Source of the DNA: Bacillota bacterium
GTDB lineage: Bacteria; Bacillota; Clostridia; Christensenellales; Christensenellaceae
Assembly: GCA_023393165.1 (NCBI GenBank)
Contig: JAEWMJ010000006.1
Span: 1 to 64,000 of the forward strand
Direction of reading: 5' to 3'
Length of the DNA: 64,000 nt
In this document: piece by piece, positions 8,072-17,350 of the stretch
Numbering within the stretch: position 1 is the stretch's first letter
Layout: each line of letters starts with the position of its first letter
Notes under the pieces: generated by a model
Seen by the model: the letters and a program-made list of their open reading frames with translations, nothing else
What the model was told of the DNA's origin: nothing
Database searches by the model: none
Translations under genes and position numbers: made by a program

Positions 8072-9577
8072 ATGGGAAATGAATACTATCTGGAAATGAC
8101 CAATATCAGCAAAACCTTTCCTGGCGCTAAAGTGCTGGACAACATTGAATTTAAAGTAAAAGCCGGGGAGGTCCGTGCACTGATGGGGGAAAACGGAGCC
8201 GGAAAATCCACATTGATAAAGATATTGGGCGGAATTTACAGCATGGATCCCGGGGAAGGGAAAATAAGGGTAGACGGCGCAGACGCCGTTATCAATACCG
8301 TTCATGACGCGCAGCGTTATGGAATCAGCATTATACATCAGGAAATCAGTCTGGCGGAAAATATGACTGTCGCCGACAATTTATTCATGGGGAAAGAAAT
8401 AAAAGGCGCAGCCCTTTTAAATGATAGAGAAATGATACGCCGGTCACAGGCGATACTGGATGAAATGGGATTGGATATCAATGCCCGCACTAAAGTAAGC
8501 GATCTGAGTATTGCAAAACAGCAAATGGTGGAGATCAGCCGCGCGCTTCTCTCAAACGCCAGGATCATTGTCATGGACGAGCCAACATCGTCGCTGACCA
8601 AAGCTGAGATTGACCAGCTCTTTACACAAATAGAGAAACTGAAAAAAACAGGTATTGCAATCATTTATATATCCCACAGGATGGAAGAGATATTTACAAT
8701 ATCAGATTCGGTAACAGTGTTGCGCGACGGGCGCCTGATCGGAACGGAATCCATCGCTGATATGGACAGGGACAAAATTATCAAAATGATGGTCGGCAGG
8801 GAGCTTTCAGAGATTTTTAAGCACGAGAAGGCGACTATTCTGGATGAAGAGTGCCTGACGGTCAAGCACTTTAAAAATTCTTATCTAAAAGATATCGGCT
8901 TTTCTCTGAAAAAGGGTGAAATACTGGGCTTTGCAGGGCTTGTCGGCGCGGGCCGTACGGAGCTTGCACGGGCGATATTTGGTATAGACAAGATCAATTC
9001 AGGTGAAATATGTGTCAACGGCCAACAGGTGAATATAAAAAGTCCGAGAGACGCGATTAACCTTGGTATCGGGTATGTTCCGGAAAGCCGGAAAACGGAA
9101 GGCCTTTTTCTGATGCACAGCATAAAATACAATACGTCTATTGCGGTGCTTGAAAAATTTATTAAGCTGGCAGGCGTAAACAGCAAATATGAAAACGCGT
9201 TGGTCAGCAAATATGCCAAGATGCTTTCCGTCAAGATGGTCTCCCCGGAACAAAAAGTACAGTTTTTATCCGGCGGCAACCAGCAAAAAATAGTTCTTGG
9301 GAAATGGATGGCGGCGGAGCCGGACATCTTTATTCTGGATGAACCTACAAGAGGCGTAGACGTAGGCGCAAAGGCGGAAATATACCAACTGATCTTTGAG
9401 CTGGCCAAACTTGGGAAATCGGTCATATTGATCTCATCGGAAATGGAGGAGATCATCAATCTGAGTAACAGGATCATTATTATGCATGAAGGTGAAATTA
9501 CCGGAGAATTGAATAACAGCGAGGCTGAAAAAGCAAAACAGGAAGAAATTATGCGGTTTGCTTCAGGAGGAAACTAA
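8072..9577 (+). CDS. Sugar ABC transporter ATP-binding protein (RbsA type)
   Basis: This 501-aa protein has two fused ATPase domains, as in RbsA/MglA/XylG. The first has Walker A GENGAGKST; the second has the degenerate GLVGAGRTE. A signature LSGGNQQK and Walker B IFILDEPT lie in the second half. It powers import through the neighbouring permease. ATG 8072 is chosen because GGAGG precedes it by 6 bases; the in-frame ATG 8060 overlaps that site. It ends one base before the permease start. Confidence 0.93.
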   Translation: MGNEYYLEMTNISKTFPGAKVLDNIEFKVKAGEVRALMGENGAGKSTLIKILGGIYSMDPGEGKIRVDGADAVINTVHDAQRYGISIIHQEISLAENMTVADNLFMGKEIKGAALLNDREMIRRSQAILDEMGLDINARTKVSDLSIAKQQMVEISRALLSNARIIVMDEPTSSLTKAEIDQLFTQIEKLKKTGIAIIYISHRMEEIFTISDSVTVLRDGRLIGTESIADMDRDKIIKMMVGRELSEIFKHEKATILDEECLTVKHFKNSYLKDIGFSLKKGEILGFAGLVGAGRTELARAIFGIDKINSGEICVNGQQVNIKSPRDAINLGIGYVPESRKTEGLFLMHSIKYNTSIAVLEKFIKLAGVNSKYENALVSKYAKMLSVKMVSPEQKVQFLSGGNQQKIVLGKWMAAEPDIFILDEPTRGVDVGAKAEIYQLIFELAKLGKSVILISSEMEEIINLSNRIIIMHEGEITGELNNSEAEKAKQEEIMRFASGGN

Positions 9578-9578
9578 A

Positions 9579-10556
9579 ATGGAAAAAACGAATGTTAACA
9601 AGATAACAACGAATCCTATCGTACTTTTTTTAAAAAACAATATGGGTATTCTGCTGGCTTTACTATGCCTTTGCGTTGTGCTTACATTTGCAACGGATTC
9701 ATTTTTAACGGATAAAAACCTGTTGACGGTACTGCGTCAAATTTGCATCAACGCACTATTGGCGATCGGCATGACGTTTGTGTTGATTATAGGCGGAATT
9801 GACCTGACCGTAGGATCCGTAGTTGGGGCAAGCGGCGTTGCGGCTGTTATGTTTATGGAAGCCGGCATGCCGATTTGGCCTGCGATTTTCGTGGCAATCC
9901 TGTTCGGCGCGTTGATCGGCCTTATAAACGGAACGATCATTGCTTTTACCGGCATGCCCGCGTTTATTGTGACGCTTGCGCTGCAGGGTGCGATCCGGGG
10001 TATTGCGTATATTATAACGGACGGACGTTCGGTGGCTTCCAATAATGATCTGTTTACTTCTATGGGCAACGGATATTTCGCGGGCATACCCATCCCAATT
10101 TATATCCTGATAGCGGTCATTATTGCCATGTCAGTATTGTTGTACAAGACAAAGTTCGGCCGGAGGATGTATGCGATCGGCGGCAACGCGACGGCGGCAA
10201 AGTTTACGGGTATCAAAATCAAAAGCATTACGGTAAGGGTTTATATGATATCGGGTTCGCTTGCGGCCCTTGCTGGCGTGGTGCTGGCCTCCAGGATGTA
10301 TTCCGGACAACCGACGGCCGGCCTGAATTACGAGGCCGACGCGATTGCAGCCGCCGTATTGGGTGGGACAAGCTTTAACGGCGGAATCGGAACCATAGGC
10401 GGAACGATCATTGGAGCCCTTGTAATCGGCATCTTGAGCAACGGCCTTAATCTTCTGCATATTTCTTCATATGTGCAGATGGTCGTCAAGGGCGTGGTTA
10501 TTATTCTGGCCGTAGGTTTCGATTTGCTGAAAAACCGGCAAATGGCAAGGCAATAG
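9579..10556 (+). CDS. Sugar ABC transporter permease (RbsC type)
   Basis: This 325-aa very hydrophobic membrane protein matches the branched-chain-like sugar permeases (RbsC/AraH). It has the conserved cytoplasmic-loop pattern GRRMYAIGGNATAAKFTGI (about 190-210) and the late GGTSFNGGIGTIGGTIIGAL segment. It forms the membrane channel with the ATPase above. AGGAGG within the end of the ATPase gene precedes ATG 9579. The kinase follows after one base. Confidence 0.93.
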   Translation: MEKTNVNKITTNPIVLFLKNNMGILLALLCLCVVLTFATDSFLTDKNLLTVLRQICINALLAIGMTFVLIIGGIDLTVGSVVGASGVAAVMFMEAGMPIWPAIFVAILFGALIGLINGTIIAFTGMPAFIVTLALQGAIRGIAYIITDGRSVASNNDLFTSMGNGYFAGIPIPIYILIAVIIAMSVLLYKTKFGRRMYAIGGNATAAKFTGIKIKSITVRVYMISGSLAALAGVVLASRMYSGQPTAGLNYEADAIAAAVLGGTSFNGGIGTIGGTIIGALVIGILSNGLNLLHISSYVQMVVKGVVIILAVGFDLLKNRQMARQ

Positions 10557-10557
10557 T

Positions 10558-12231
10558 ATGAAAATTGAAAATACATATGTAATCGGGGCCGATTTTGGAA
10601 GTGATTCGGTACGTGCGGTAGTAATTGACAGCATAGATGGCAGTATTCTCGCTGAAAGCGTTTGTCCATATCCGAGATGGAATGCGGGTATGTACTCGGA
10701 CTCCGACAAAAGTCTTTTTCGCCAGCATCCTCTGGATTACCTGGAATCTATTCAGACCGTGATATCCGACGCGTTAAACAGGGCCGGAAAAACCGTTAGA
10801 AAACATATTTTGAGCATTGCAATCGATACAACCGGTTCAACGCCTTGTCCGGTCGACAGGACGGGAACGCCGCTTGCCCTGCTTCCGGAATTTGAACATA
10901 ATGTAAACGCCATGTTTCATTTGTGGAAAGACCATACGGCAGTAAAAGAAGCGGTGGAGATAAATACTGCCTTTTCCGGCTGGAAAACCGATTATACCAG
11001 ATATCAGGGCAAGTATTCAAGTGAATGGTATTGGGCAAAGGTATTGCATACCGGCAGACTGGATGAAAAGGTCAGAAACAGCACCTTCAGCTGGGTGGAA
11101 CATTGCGACTGGATGACAGGAGAACTGACAGGCAATACCGATCCGCTGCGTATGTACAGGTGCGCCTGCGGCGCGGGGCATAAAGCCTTATGGCACAGCA
11201 AATGGGGCGGGCTTCCTGCGGTGGAATGCCTGGACGCGATCGATCCTTATGTAGGCCATGTTGCCAGGCACTATGGAAACAATGTAAAACCTGCTGGCGT
11301 TGCGGTGGGAATTATCAGTAAAAAATGGGCTTTAAGGCTGGGGGTTCCCGAGGATACGGTTATAGGAGGGTGTTCGTTTGATGCACATGCAGGTGCGGTG
11401 GGCGCGGGCATCCGAAAAGGAACCCTGGTCACAAACGTCGGTACATCCGCAGTGGATATGATGGTGGAATCCGCAGAAAATCTGAGAGGAAAAAACCTGG
11501 CGTATGCATGCGGAATGGCAGAAAATTCAATTCTGCCGGGATATATGGGCATAGAGGCCGGGCAGGCGGCTTTTGGCGACGTCTATGCCTGGCTGAAACA
11601 GGTTTTGATGTGGCCATATGAAAATATCATTGCAAAAAGTTCTTTAGCTTCGCCGCAGCAAAAATTAAGATTGAAGGAAGAACTGGAAAGGGAGTTGCTG
11701 CCGGAATTGGAAAAGCAGGCGGCAGCCCTTGATATTGAACATGCGCCTGTCGCGCTGGACTGGTTCAACGGGCGGCGATATCCATATGCAAACGAGTTTG
11801 TGAAAAGCGCCTTAGGGGGATTGACCCTCGGGACAAAAACGCCTGAAATATACCAGGCTCTGGTTTTGGGAACGGTATTTGGCCTTAAACGGATCGTGGA
11901 CAGCTTTCTTACGGAAGGCTGCGTAATTGACAGGGTGATTGCCGTAGGAGGGATACCAAAAAAATCTCCGTATATCATGCAGACAATGTCAGATACTTTG
12001 GGATGCAGAATCTGTGTTTCGGCATCCAGCCAAGCCTGCGCGCGAGGCGCTGCAATCTTTGCCGCAGTTGCCGGCGGTGCTTATGCGGATATTGAGGAGG
12101 CGCAGGACATAATTTGCGAGGACTATATCCATGTGTATGAACCTGATGCCAAGAAGAAACATTCTTATGTCGCCGCCTATCAAAAATATTGCAGTTTAGG
12201 AGAAAAGGCTGAGGAGATGGCAGGTATATAA
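10558..12231 (+). CDS. FGGY-family carbohydrate kinase, ribulokinase-like
   Basis: This 557-aa kinase is the length of ribulokinase (AraB) and carries its hallmarks: GADFGSDSVRAVVID at the N-terminus, IDTTGSTPCPVD, MFHLWKDHTAV, YSSEWYWAK and an AGHK...WGGLP block, then GTSAVDM and the C-terminal RGAA phosphate loop region. It should phosphorylate a keto-pentose or pentitol with ATP in the cytoplasm, giving a phosphate that can feed the split transketolase. L-ribulose is the classic substrate, but no arabinose isomerase or ribulose-5-P epimerase lies in the operon, so D-ribulose, a pentitol or apulose remain possible. Confidence 0.88.
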   Translation: MKIENTYVIGADFGSDSVRAVVIDSIDGSILAESVCPYPRWNAGMYSDSDKSLFRQHPLDYLESIQTVISDALNRAGKTVRKHILSIAIDTTGSTPCPVDRTGTPLALLPEFEHNVNAMFHLWKDHTAVKEAVEINTAFSGWKTDYTRYQGKYSSEWYWAKVLHTGRLDEKVRNSTFSWVEHCDWMTGELTGNTDPLRMYRCACGAGHKALWHSKWGGLPAVECLDAIDPYVGHVARHYGNNVKPAGVAVGIISKKWALRLGVPEDTVIGGCSFDAHAGAVGAGIRKGTLVTNVGTSAVDMMVESAENLRGKNLAYACGMAENSILPGYMGIEAGQAAFGDVYAWLKQVLMWPYENIIAKSSLASPQQKLRLKEELERELLPELEKQAAALDIEHAPVALDWFNGRRYPYANEFVKSALGGLTLGTKTPEIYQALVLGTVFGLKRIVDSFLTEGCVIDRVIAVGGIPKKSPYIMQTMSDTLGCRICVSASSQACARGAAIFAAVAGGAYADIEEAQDIICEDYIHVYEPDAKKKHSYVAAYQKYCSLGEKAEEMAGI

Positions 12232-12290
12232 TGCAGTTGTTTAATTCACCCAATGGTACTATATAAACGATATTTCTTTTTTATATATTA

Positions 12291-12325
12291 AATAGGCTTG
12301 CCAAGCACGAGGCAAGCCTATTTTA
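12291..12325 (+). terminator. Terminator of the sugar operon
   Basis: AATAGGCTTGCC (12291-12302) pairs with GGCAAGCCTATT (12311-12322) around an 8-base loop, followed by a short T run. A perfect 12-bp stem ends the operon. Confidence 0.8.
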
Positions 12326-12424
12326 AATTATGAAGCGGCGCCGCCTTTCTATCAAAAAAAGGACAAAATATTCGGCAATAAATACGTAAGCCGCCAAAGG
12401 AGCCATATATTCGGATTTTTACAA

Positions 12425-13168
12425 TTATTTCAGCTTCAGCTTTTCAAAGTCCCACAGCGAGCCCTGGTACTCGTCAAGGTCAACATCGCCGTCCACACCA
12501 GCGATCTTACCCGTGGTTGTATACTGCCGGAATGTCCAGCCTTTTACAAGAGGCTGGGTTTGATCATCGATGATCCAAAAGTCATAATTGCTGTAATCGT
12601 CATAAATCTGGTTATAAACCGAATAGGGAGTATAGAAGACAGGCTTTACGCCGTAATATTCGGCGACGGTATTCACAAATACGGTGAGTTCCGATTTGAA
12701 GCTGCTGTTTTCGGCTATGCTGCCCTCCACATCGATAGCCGGAGGGAGCATGCCTTTTATTTTAGGCACGGTAGCGATAAAATTTTCCGCCTGGTCTTGT
12801 GCAGGGCTCGTATCGGTAAAATAGTGATACGCGCCGGGTGTTATTCCGTTTTTTAAAGCTCCTTCCCAGTTTTGTTTAAAACTAGAGTCCTGATTGGTAC
12901 TGCCCTCGGTCGCCTTAATGTAGACAAATTTTACGTCACTGCTCTGTGCCATTGCCGTCCAGCTTATGTTGCCCTGATAGTGTGAAACATCAATGCCGTT
13001 AATGGTCCTCTCGGCAAAGAGCCAGAAACAGAGTAACACAACGACAACAGCCGCCCCGGCGATTGACGACATAATGATGATTCTTTTTTTTGTAAGGGTA
13101 TTTAAAAAACCAGTTCTGTGGCGTAAAGAAATGGTACTGCTGTTTAAAGAGATTGTCCTGCGATTCAC
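12425..13168 (-). CDS. GH25 muramidase, membrane-anchored
   Basis: This 247-aa protein has one N-terminal membrane segment (about 31-51) and then a glycoside hydrolase 25 domain: GIDVSHYQG near the start of the domain, FVYIKATEG, GAYHYF, and the catalytic DVEGS. It should cleave the MurNAc-GlcNAc bond of peptidoglycan outside the cell while anchored in the membrane. The GTG start at 13168 follows GAGGTG at good spacing. It is divergent from the adjacent two-component system; wall remodelling under that system is possible but not shown. Confidence 0.88.
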   Translation of the reverse strand: MNRRTISLNSSTISLRHRTGFLNTLTKKRIIIMSSIAGAAVVVVLLCFWLFAERTINGIDVSHYQGNISWTAMAQSSDVKFVYIKATEGSTNQDSSFKQNWEGALKNGITPGAYHYFTDTSPAQDQAENFIATVPKIKGMLPPAIDVEGSIAENSSFKSELTVFVNTVAEYYGVKPVFYTPYSVYNQIYDDYSNYDFWIIDDQTQPLVKGWTFRQYTTTGKIAGVDGDVDLDEYQGSLWDFEKLKLK

Positions 13169-13430
13169 ACACTTTCACCTCGGAAATGATGATAGGGCGC
13201 TTCCGTTAAAAGAAGCCTGTGCGGGTCGAATCATGTCGAATAAATTGTAACATGTTTCCAGTGCATTGTAAATATAGATAATGATTTCCATAAATATGGA
13301 TATAAAGAATTTGACTTTAACAAAAACCGTAAACAGATAGGGGTAAACATCGGTATTTTTTATTTTGGTATTGCTTGCCATTACAAAGGCTTCCAGCAGG
13401 CTGCATTTGTTTTCTGTATATACATTATGC
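13169..13430. other. Divergent intergenic region, GH25 / two-component system
   Basis: This AT-rich stretch has no gene. It contains two GTAAAC words at 13329-13334 and 13343-13348 (GTTTAC on the other strand), the half-site word also seen in the response-regulator box at 13431-13466. Binding here to influence the GH25 gene is a guess. Confidence 0.35.
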
Positions 13431-13486
13431 AATTACAATTTGTTTACAAACTGATGCATATTTGTTTACGAAAAATATGGTAAAAT
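13431..13486 (+). promoter_or_regulatory. Promoter of the two-component operon with response-regulator box
   Basis: The 36 bases at 13431-13466 match 29 of 36 of those at 15686-15721, upstream of the lipoprotein gene. The box holds two TTTGTTTAC words 22 bp apart (two helix turns), as OmpR-type regulators like. The -10 TAAAAT (13481-13486) begins 50 bases from the box start, exactly as TATACT does in the second copy. There is no good -35, consistent with activator dependence. Confidence 0.65.
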
Positions 13487-13512
13487 AAGGATTGCATGAT
13501 GGAGGGGTTTTC

Positions 13513-14175
13513 ATGGCGAGAAATAGAATCTTGGTTGTAGAGGATGACGAATCCATATCAAAAATTATTCAGAAAAACCTTGAAGCTGCGGGTTACGCGG
13601 TTGCCGCATATTATGATGGAACGGAAGCCGTAAAAGCTCTCTCGTCAGATGAGGATTTTGACCTGGCACTTCTGGACGTAATGCTGCCGGGAATGGATGG
13701 GTTTGAGATGCTTGGGTATATGAAGCACTGCGGCATCCCTGTAATCTATCTGACTGCAAAAACGGATCTGGATTCGAAGGTGCGGGGGCTGCGGGACGGC
13801 GCGGAGGATTATATCGTCAAGCCTTTTGAAATACTGGAACTGCTGGTACGCATAGAAAAGGTGCTGGAGCGCACGGGAAGGATGAAACAGATACTGAATG
13901 TTGCCGGTTTTGAAATAAGCCTGTTGGAGCGTTCCGTTCGCAAAAACAGCGTGGAGATCATTTTAAAGCCAATGGAATTCGATCTTCTCGTTATGCTTGC
14001 AAAAAATAAAAACATTGCGCTTTCACGTGAACGGCTGCTTCACGGCGTATGGGGCGTGGACTATGTGGGCGAAACACGCACCGTGGACGTTCATATAGGG
14101 CAGCTCCGCAAAAAACTGGAACTAGCCGAAAACATCAGAACGGTTTCTAAAATGGGCTACCGCCTGGAGGACTGA
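13513..14175 (+). CDS. OmpR-family response regulator
   Basis: This 220-aa regulator has a receiver domain with acidic pocket (VVEDDES) and phosphoacceptor Asp55 (LLDVMLPG), the conserved Thr and Lys (LTAKTD; VKPFE), then a C-terminal winged helix (about 125-220, with TVDVHIGQLRKKLE and TVSKMGYRLE). ATG 13513 has GGAGGGG 5-6 bases upstream. It is followed after one base by its kinase. It probably binds the shared boxes at 13431 and 15686. Confidence 0.93.
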   Translation: MARNRILVVEDDESISKIIQKNLEAAGYAVAAYYDGTEAVKALSSDEDFDLALLDVMLPGMDGFEMLGYMKHCGIPVIYLTAKTDLDSKVRGLRDGAEDYIVKPFEILELLVRIEKVLERTGRMKQILNVAGFEISLLERSVRKNSVEIILKPMEFDLLVMLAKNKNIALSRERLLHGVWGVDYVGETRTVDVHIGQLRKKLELAENIRTVSKMGYRLED

Positions 14176-14176
14176 A

Positions 14177-15553
14177 ATGAAGCTATGGCTAAAAATCTCC
14201 CTTATTGCCATCATTATGGTCACGCTGGCAACCATCATTTGCAGTATGATCATGCTTTTACGTTCGGGGGAAAGCAATCTTAAACTGGAAATACAGAACA
14301 TCCTGACGGATCAGCGGATGCGTGCTGAAGCCTGGAGTTCCGTGATGGAAAATGAAATAGACGGGCAGTACAGCGAGGTTACGCTCAGAAGCCTTGCGCG
14401 TTATCTGATTGATAAATTTGCGGATGAAAACACGATACTGATGTCAGGCAACGATTTCATCTATAACGCTACCAAAATAAACCCAAAGGATTTTTTATCC
14501 GTAGAGGGTGATGCACGGCAGTATGTAATAAAGGACCTGGACGGCGCTTCCATCCTAATCACGGGCAGCAATCTCCAGATCAGCCAAACGACTTATGCCT
14601 TGTATGTCGTAAAAGACATAAGTGCCGTCTATACCGGAATTCAGGCGTTATCCTATCAGTTTGTCCTGATCAACCTGACCGTTATATTGATTGCCGGGGT
14701 GATCATTGTCTTGTTGGTACGGCTGGTCCTGCGCCCGATAGCAACGCTTAAGAAGAATACCGGCCTGATCGCAGCCGGAATCTATGACAAGCGCACCCAG
14801 ACAACCGGGAATGACGAGATTGGCGAACTGGCGTCGGATTTCAACAGTATGGCGGAGGCGGTGGAAGTCCGTGTGAAAGAACTTAAGGATGAGACGGAAA
14901 GGCGGACCCTTTTTATGTCCGCGCTGACTCATGAGCTCAAGACGCCCATGACATCCATCTCTGGAAACGCGCAGACTTTGCTTATGACAAAATTGGAGGA
15001 GGACGAGCGTGAGGACGCGCTTTTACGTATAGACGCAGAATGCACGAGGATAGAGAGGCTTTCGCAAAAGCTGATGCAGCTTATTGTTCTAAGGCAAAAT
15101 GACGGTATCCGGCTGGAGCCGAATCGTGTCGAAGATTTGCTGGAAAGCGTCCGCTTGTCCTGTGCGGAACAAATCAGGCAGCGCGGAATTAAGCTGGCTG
15201 TGTCGAGCAGCATGGATACTCTCGTGATGGACAAAGACTTATTGGGAAGCCTGCTTTTAAACCTGATCGACAACGCGGGCAAAGCGTCGCAGCCGGGGGA
15301 CACGATAGAGCTTGCGGCGCAGGACAGCACGATTTCCGTGAAAGACCAGGGACGGGGCATACCGCCTGGAGAACTTGATAAAATTACCCAGCCGTTTTAC
15401 ATGGTAGACAAATCGCGCAGCCGTAAGGCGGGGGGCATTGGGCTTGGACTAGCGCTTGCAGAAGAGATTGCACGGCTGCACGGCGCAAAGCTGATATTTG
15501 AAAGTGTGGTCGGCAGAGGAACAACGGTAAAGGTGGTGTTTGACGGTGTTTAA
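14177..15553 (+). CDS. Sensor histidine kinase
   Basis: This 458-aa kinase has membrane segments at about 5-27 and 162-183 flanking an extracellular sensor of about 130 residues. HAMP follows, then a HisKA dimerisation domain with phospho-His252 in LTHELKTPM, and a HATPase domain (NLIDNAGKA; DQGRGIP; GIGLGLALA). It should phosphorylate the regulator encoded just upstream in response to an envelope signal. Its last codons overlap the start of a 46-aa membrane protein gene. Confidence 0.93.
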   Translation: MKLWLKISLIAIIMVTLATIICSMIMLLRSGESNLKLEIQNILTDQRMRAEAWSSVMENEIDGQYSEVTLRSLARYLIDKFADENTILMSGNDFIYNATKINPKDFLSVEGDARQYVIKDLDGASILITGSNLQISQTTYALYVVKDISAVYTGIQALSYQFVLINLTVILIAGVIIVLLVRLVLRPIATLKKNTGLIAAGIYDKRTQTTGNDEIGELASDFNSMAEAVEVRVKELKDETERRTLFMSALTHELKTPMTSISGNAQTLLMTKLEEDEREDALLRIDAECTRIERLSQKLMQLIVLRQNDGIRLEPNRVEDLLESVRLSCAEQIRQRGIKLAVSSSMDTLVMDKDLLGSLLLNLIDNAGKASQPGDTIELAAQDSTISVKDQGRGIPPGELDKITQPFYMVDKSRSRKAGGIGLGLALAEEIARLHGAKLIFESVVGRGTTVKVVFDGV

Positions 15554-15686
15554 GAAAACAAAATGGAACCTGCTATATGTTTTATTGGCGCTGCTTCTGC
15601 TATTTTCACTGATTGGGGTGCCTAGTATCACCATAGGCATTATGAACCAAACCAAAGGCCAGATTGTTACCGTACCTCTGGAGTAA
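15546..15686 (+). CDS. 46-aa single-pass membrane protein, coupled to the sensor kinase
   Basis: A GTG at 15546, preceded by AAAGGTGG and overlapping the last 8 bases of the kinase gene, opens a 46-codon frame ending at TAA 15684-15686. The product starts with three basic residues (KKTK), has a hydrophobic helix (about 8-30, LLYVLLALLLLFSLIGV), and ends with a short polar tail MNQTKGQIVTVPLE, probably outside the cell. The overlap implies translational coupling with the kinase. It could modulate the kinase or act on the lipoprotein encoded next. No family recognised. Confidence 0.6.
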   Translation: MFKKTKWNLLYVLLALLLLFSLIGVPSITIGIMNQTKGQIVTVPLE

Positions 15687-15741
15687 ATTACAATCCGTTT
15701 ACCATTTGATGAATACTTGTTGCATTTTCGTAGCATATACT
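15686..15741 (+). promoter_or_regulatory. Promoter of the lipoprotein gene with response-regulator box
   Basis: This is the second copy of the 36-bp box (15686-15721), with TATACT (15736-15741) at the same 50-base offset as TAAAAT in the regulator promoter. It overlaps the stop codon of the small membrane protein gene. The lipoprotein gene therefore has its own, probably regulator-dependent, promoter. Confidence 0.65.
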
Positions 15742-15772
15742 GGCGGCAATAATAGAAAACGAGGAACGGAGC

Positions 15773-17350
15773 ATGAAAAAGATTTGTATAATATTACTTG
15801 CTGCTTTGACTGCCGCCGGCTTCCTTACAGGGTGCCGGGAAACGCCCGGGAAAGGGGTCGTTGTGCAGAAAGATATGGAACAGATGATTCAAAAGGCGAT
15901 GTCTGCACAACAAAAGCAAGGCAGCCTGCCGGAGGTGCTTGGTGTCGCACAGAACCGTTACGAGACGCATTTTCAGGATGAGAGCGGCAAGATAAAAGTG
16001 ACGGTGGATGCGGATGTTGTTTTGCCTGAAGCCGGCAGCATACCGATCGTACGCGTTAAATCGATGCCGTTCGGTCAGGATACGGTAAATAAGCTGGTTG
16101 AAATACTGTTTGAGGATGGGGCGCTGTATGATCCGGAATCTCTTTCGGAACTGACTAAGACCGATATCGTGGAGCTTCTTGCACAGCTGAAGCAGAAAAA
16201 GGCGGAGCTCGAAGCACAGGGAATGAAGCCGGAGCAATCGGAAAACGGAGAAATTGAAGCAGAAGTATCCGATAATGTCGGTTCATCGAATGAAGAGGTG
16301 GCTATGTCATCAAATGGGAATCGGCTGGATCAGGTGATTGAGACTATCCGTTTAATGGAGCAAAATCTTAAGACGGCTCCGGATGAGAAGAAATATGTGG
16401 AAGCGACAGATGTTTTGAAACCGCAGGATATATCCGGCATGTCCCAAGAGGATCAGGAAGAATATAGGGGCAAGCTGTTTGAGATAGCCCATATAGGACA
16501 ATTGAATCAGGAAGGCGGAATGCGGTCTTTATTTGTTGTGAACAATGAAAAAACGATCGGATATCATGTACAATACATTAATCGGAAGGATTATGATATG
16601 ACAACGGGGTCATATTATTCGGAAGACCGCTGGCGGGAGATGTCGGATGGGAGCAATCAGGCGGCGGCAGATGAACTGGCCTATCCGGCTATGACGATGG
16701 AACAGGCGAAGGCAGTGGCGGATCAGTTCCTCGGACAAATCGGTATTGACTATTTGGAATGCGCCTTTGCTGAAAAGGTCATTGGCGGCTCCAGCAGCGA
16801 ATATGCAGGAGGCATCAAAACAGGAAACATACTCAAAGCATACCGGTTGCAGTATGTGCGCAAGATGCAGGGCGTTCCCTTGACTTATACAAATGTGGAG
16901 AGTGCATGGGAAGACACGGATACCAGTTCTGTCTGGGTTTGGGATTACGAGAAGATGACATTTATAATCGACGACAGCGGCATTGTGGAAATAGAATGGG
17001 ATGCCCCTTATCAGATCAAGGAGACTTTAACCGAAAACACAAACATGCTTTCATTTTCGGAAATACAGGACGTTTTTCGGAAGATGAGCATCATTAATAA
17101 TGCTGAGTATTTGGAAACAGGAGCAGAGCTGGATATTTCCGAGGTCCGGCTGGGACTTGCACGGATTACTGAGCAGAATCAACTATCAAGCGGTCTGCTC
17201 GTTCCGGTGTGGGATTTTTTTGGAACACTCACAACTTACTATGAAGAAGACGGCGTACTCAAGCCATATACGCGCAAAGAGGCCGGAGAAAGTTTTCTGA
17301 CTGTTAATGCAATAGACGGTTCCGTTATTGACAGGAAATTAGGACACTAA
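15773..17350 (+). CDS. Large lipoprotein, DUF6034-like, probable target of the two-component system
   Basis: This 525-aa protein has a lipoprotein signal (FLTGC, Cys21), so it should be anchored on the outer face of the membrane. It is mostly polar, with a Gln/Glu-rich stretch (about 140-190), and repeated alpha/beta-looking segments near the C-terminus (MTMEQAKAVADQFLGQIG...; VPVWDFFGT). It resembles Clostridia lipoproteins annotated DUF6034, a match made from memory. No catalytic motif was seen. ATG 15773 follows GGAACGGAG. Position and shared promoter box tie it to the kinase/regulator pair, perhaps as a signal-sensing partner or output. Confidence 0.6.
   Translation: MKKICIILLAALTAAGFLTGCRETPGKGVVVQKDMEQMIQKAMSAQQKQGSLPEVLGVAQNRYETHFQDESGKIKVTVDADVVLPEAGSIPIVRVKSMPFGQDTVNKLVEILFEDGALYDPESLSELTKTDIVELLAQLKQKKAELEAQGMKPEQSENGEIEAEVSDNVGSSNEEVAMSSNGNRLDQVIETIRLMEQNLKTAPDEKKYVEATDVLKPQDISGMSQEDQEEYRGKLFEIAHIGQLNQEGGMRSLFVVNNEKTIGYHVQYINRKDYDMTTGSYYSEDRWREMSDGSNQAAADELAYPAMTMEQAKAVADQFLGQIGIDYLECAFAEKVIGGSSSEYAGGIKTGNILKAYRLQYVRKMQGVPLTYTNVESAWEDTDTSSVWVWDYEKMTFIIDDSGIVEIEWDAPYQIKETLTENTNMLSFSEIQDVFRKMSIINNAEYLETGAELDISEVRLGLARITEQNQLSSGLLVPVWDFFGTLTTYYEEDGVLKPYTRKEAGESFLTVNAIDGSVIDRKLGH

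Noticed and set aside
13329..13348. Two GTAAAC words 14 bp apart in the GH25 upstream region as a third response-regulator box
   Set aside because: Spacing and flanks differ from the two matching boxes at 13431 and 15686, so the resemblance is limited to the hexamer.
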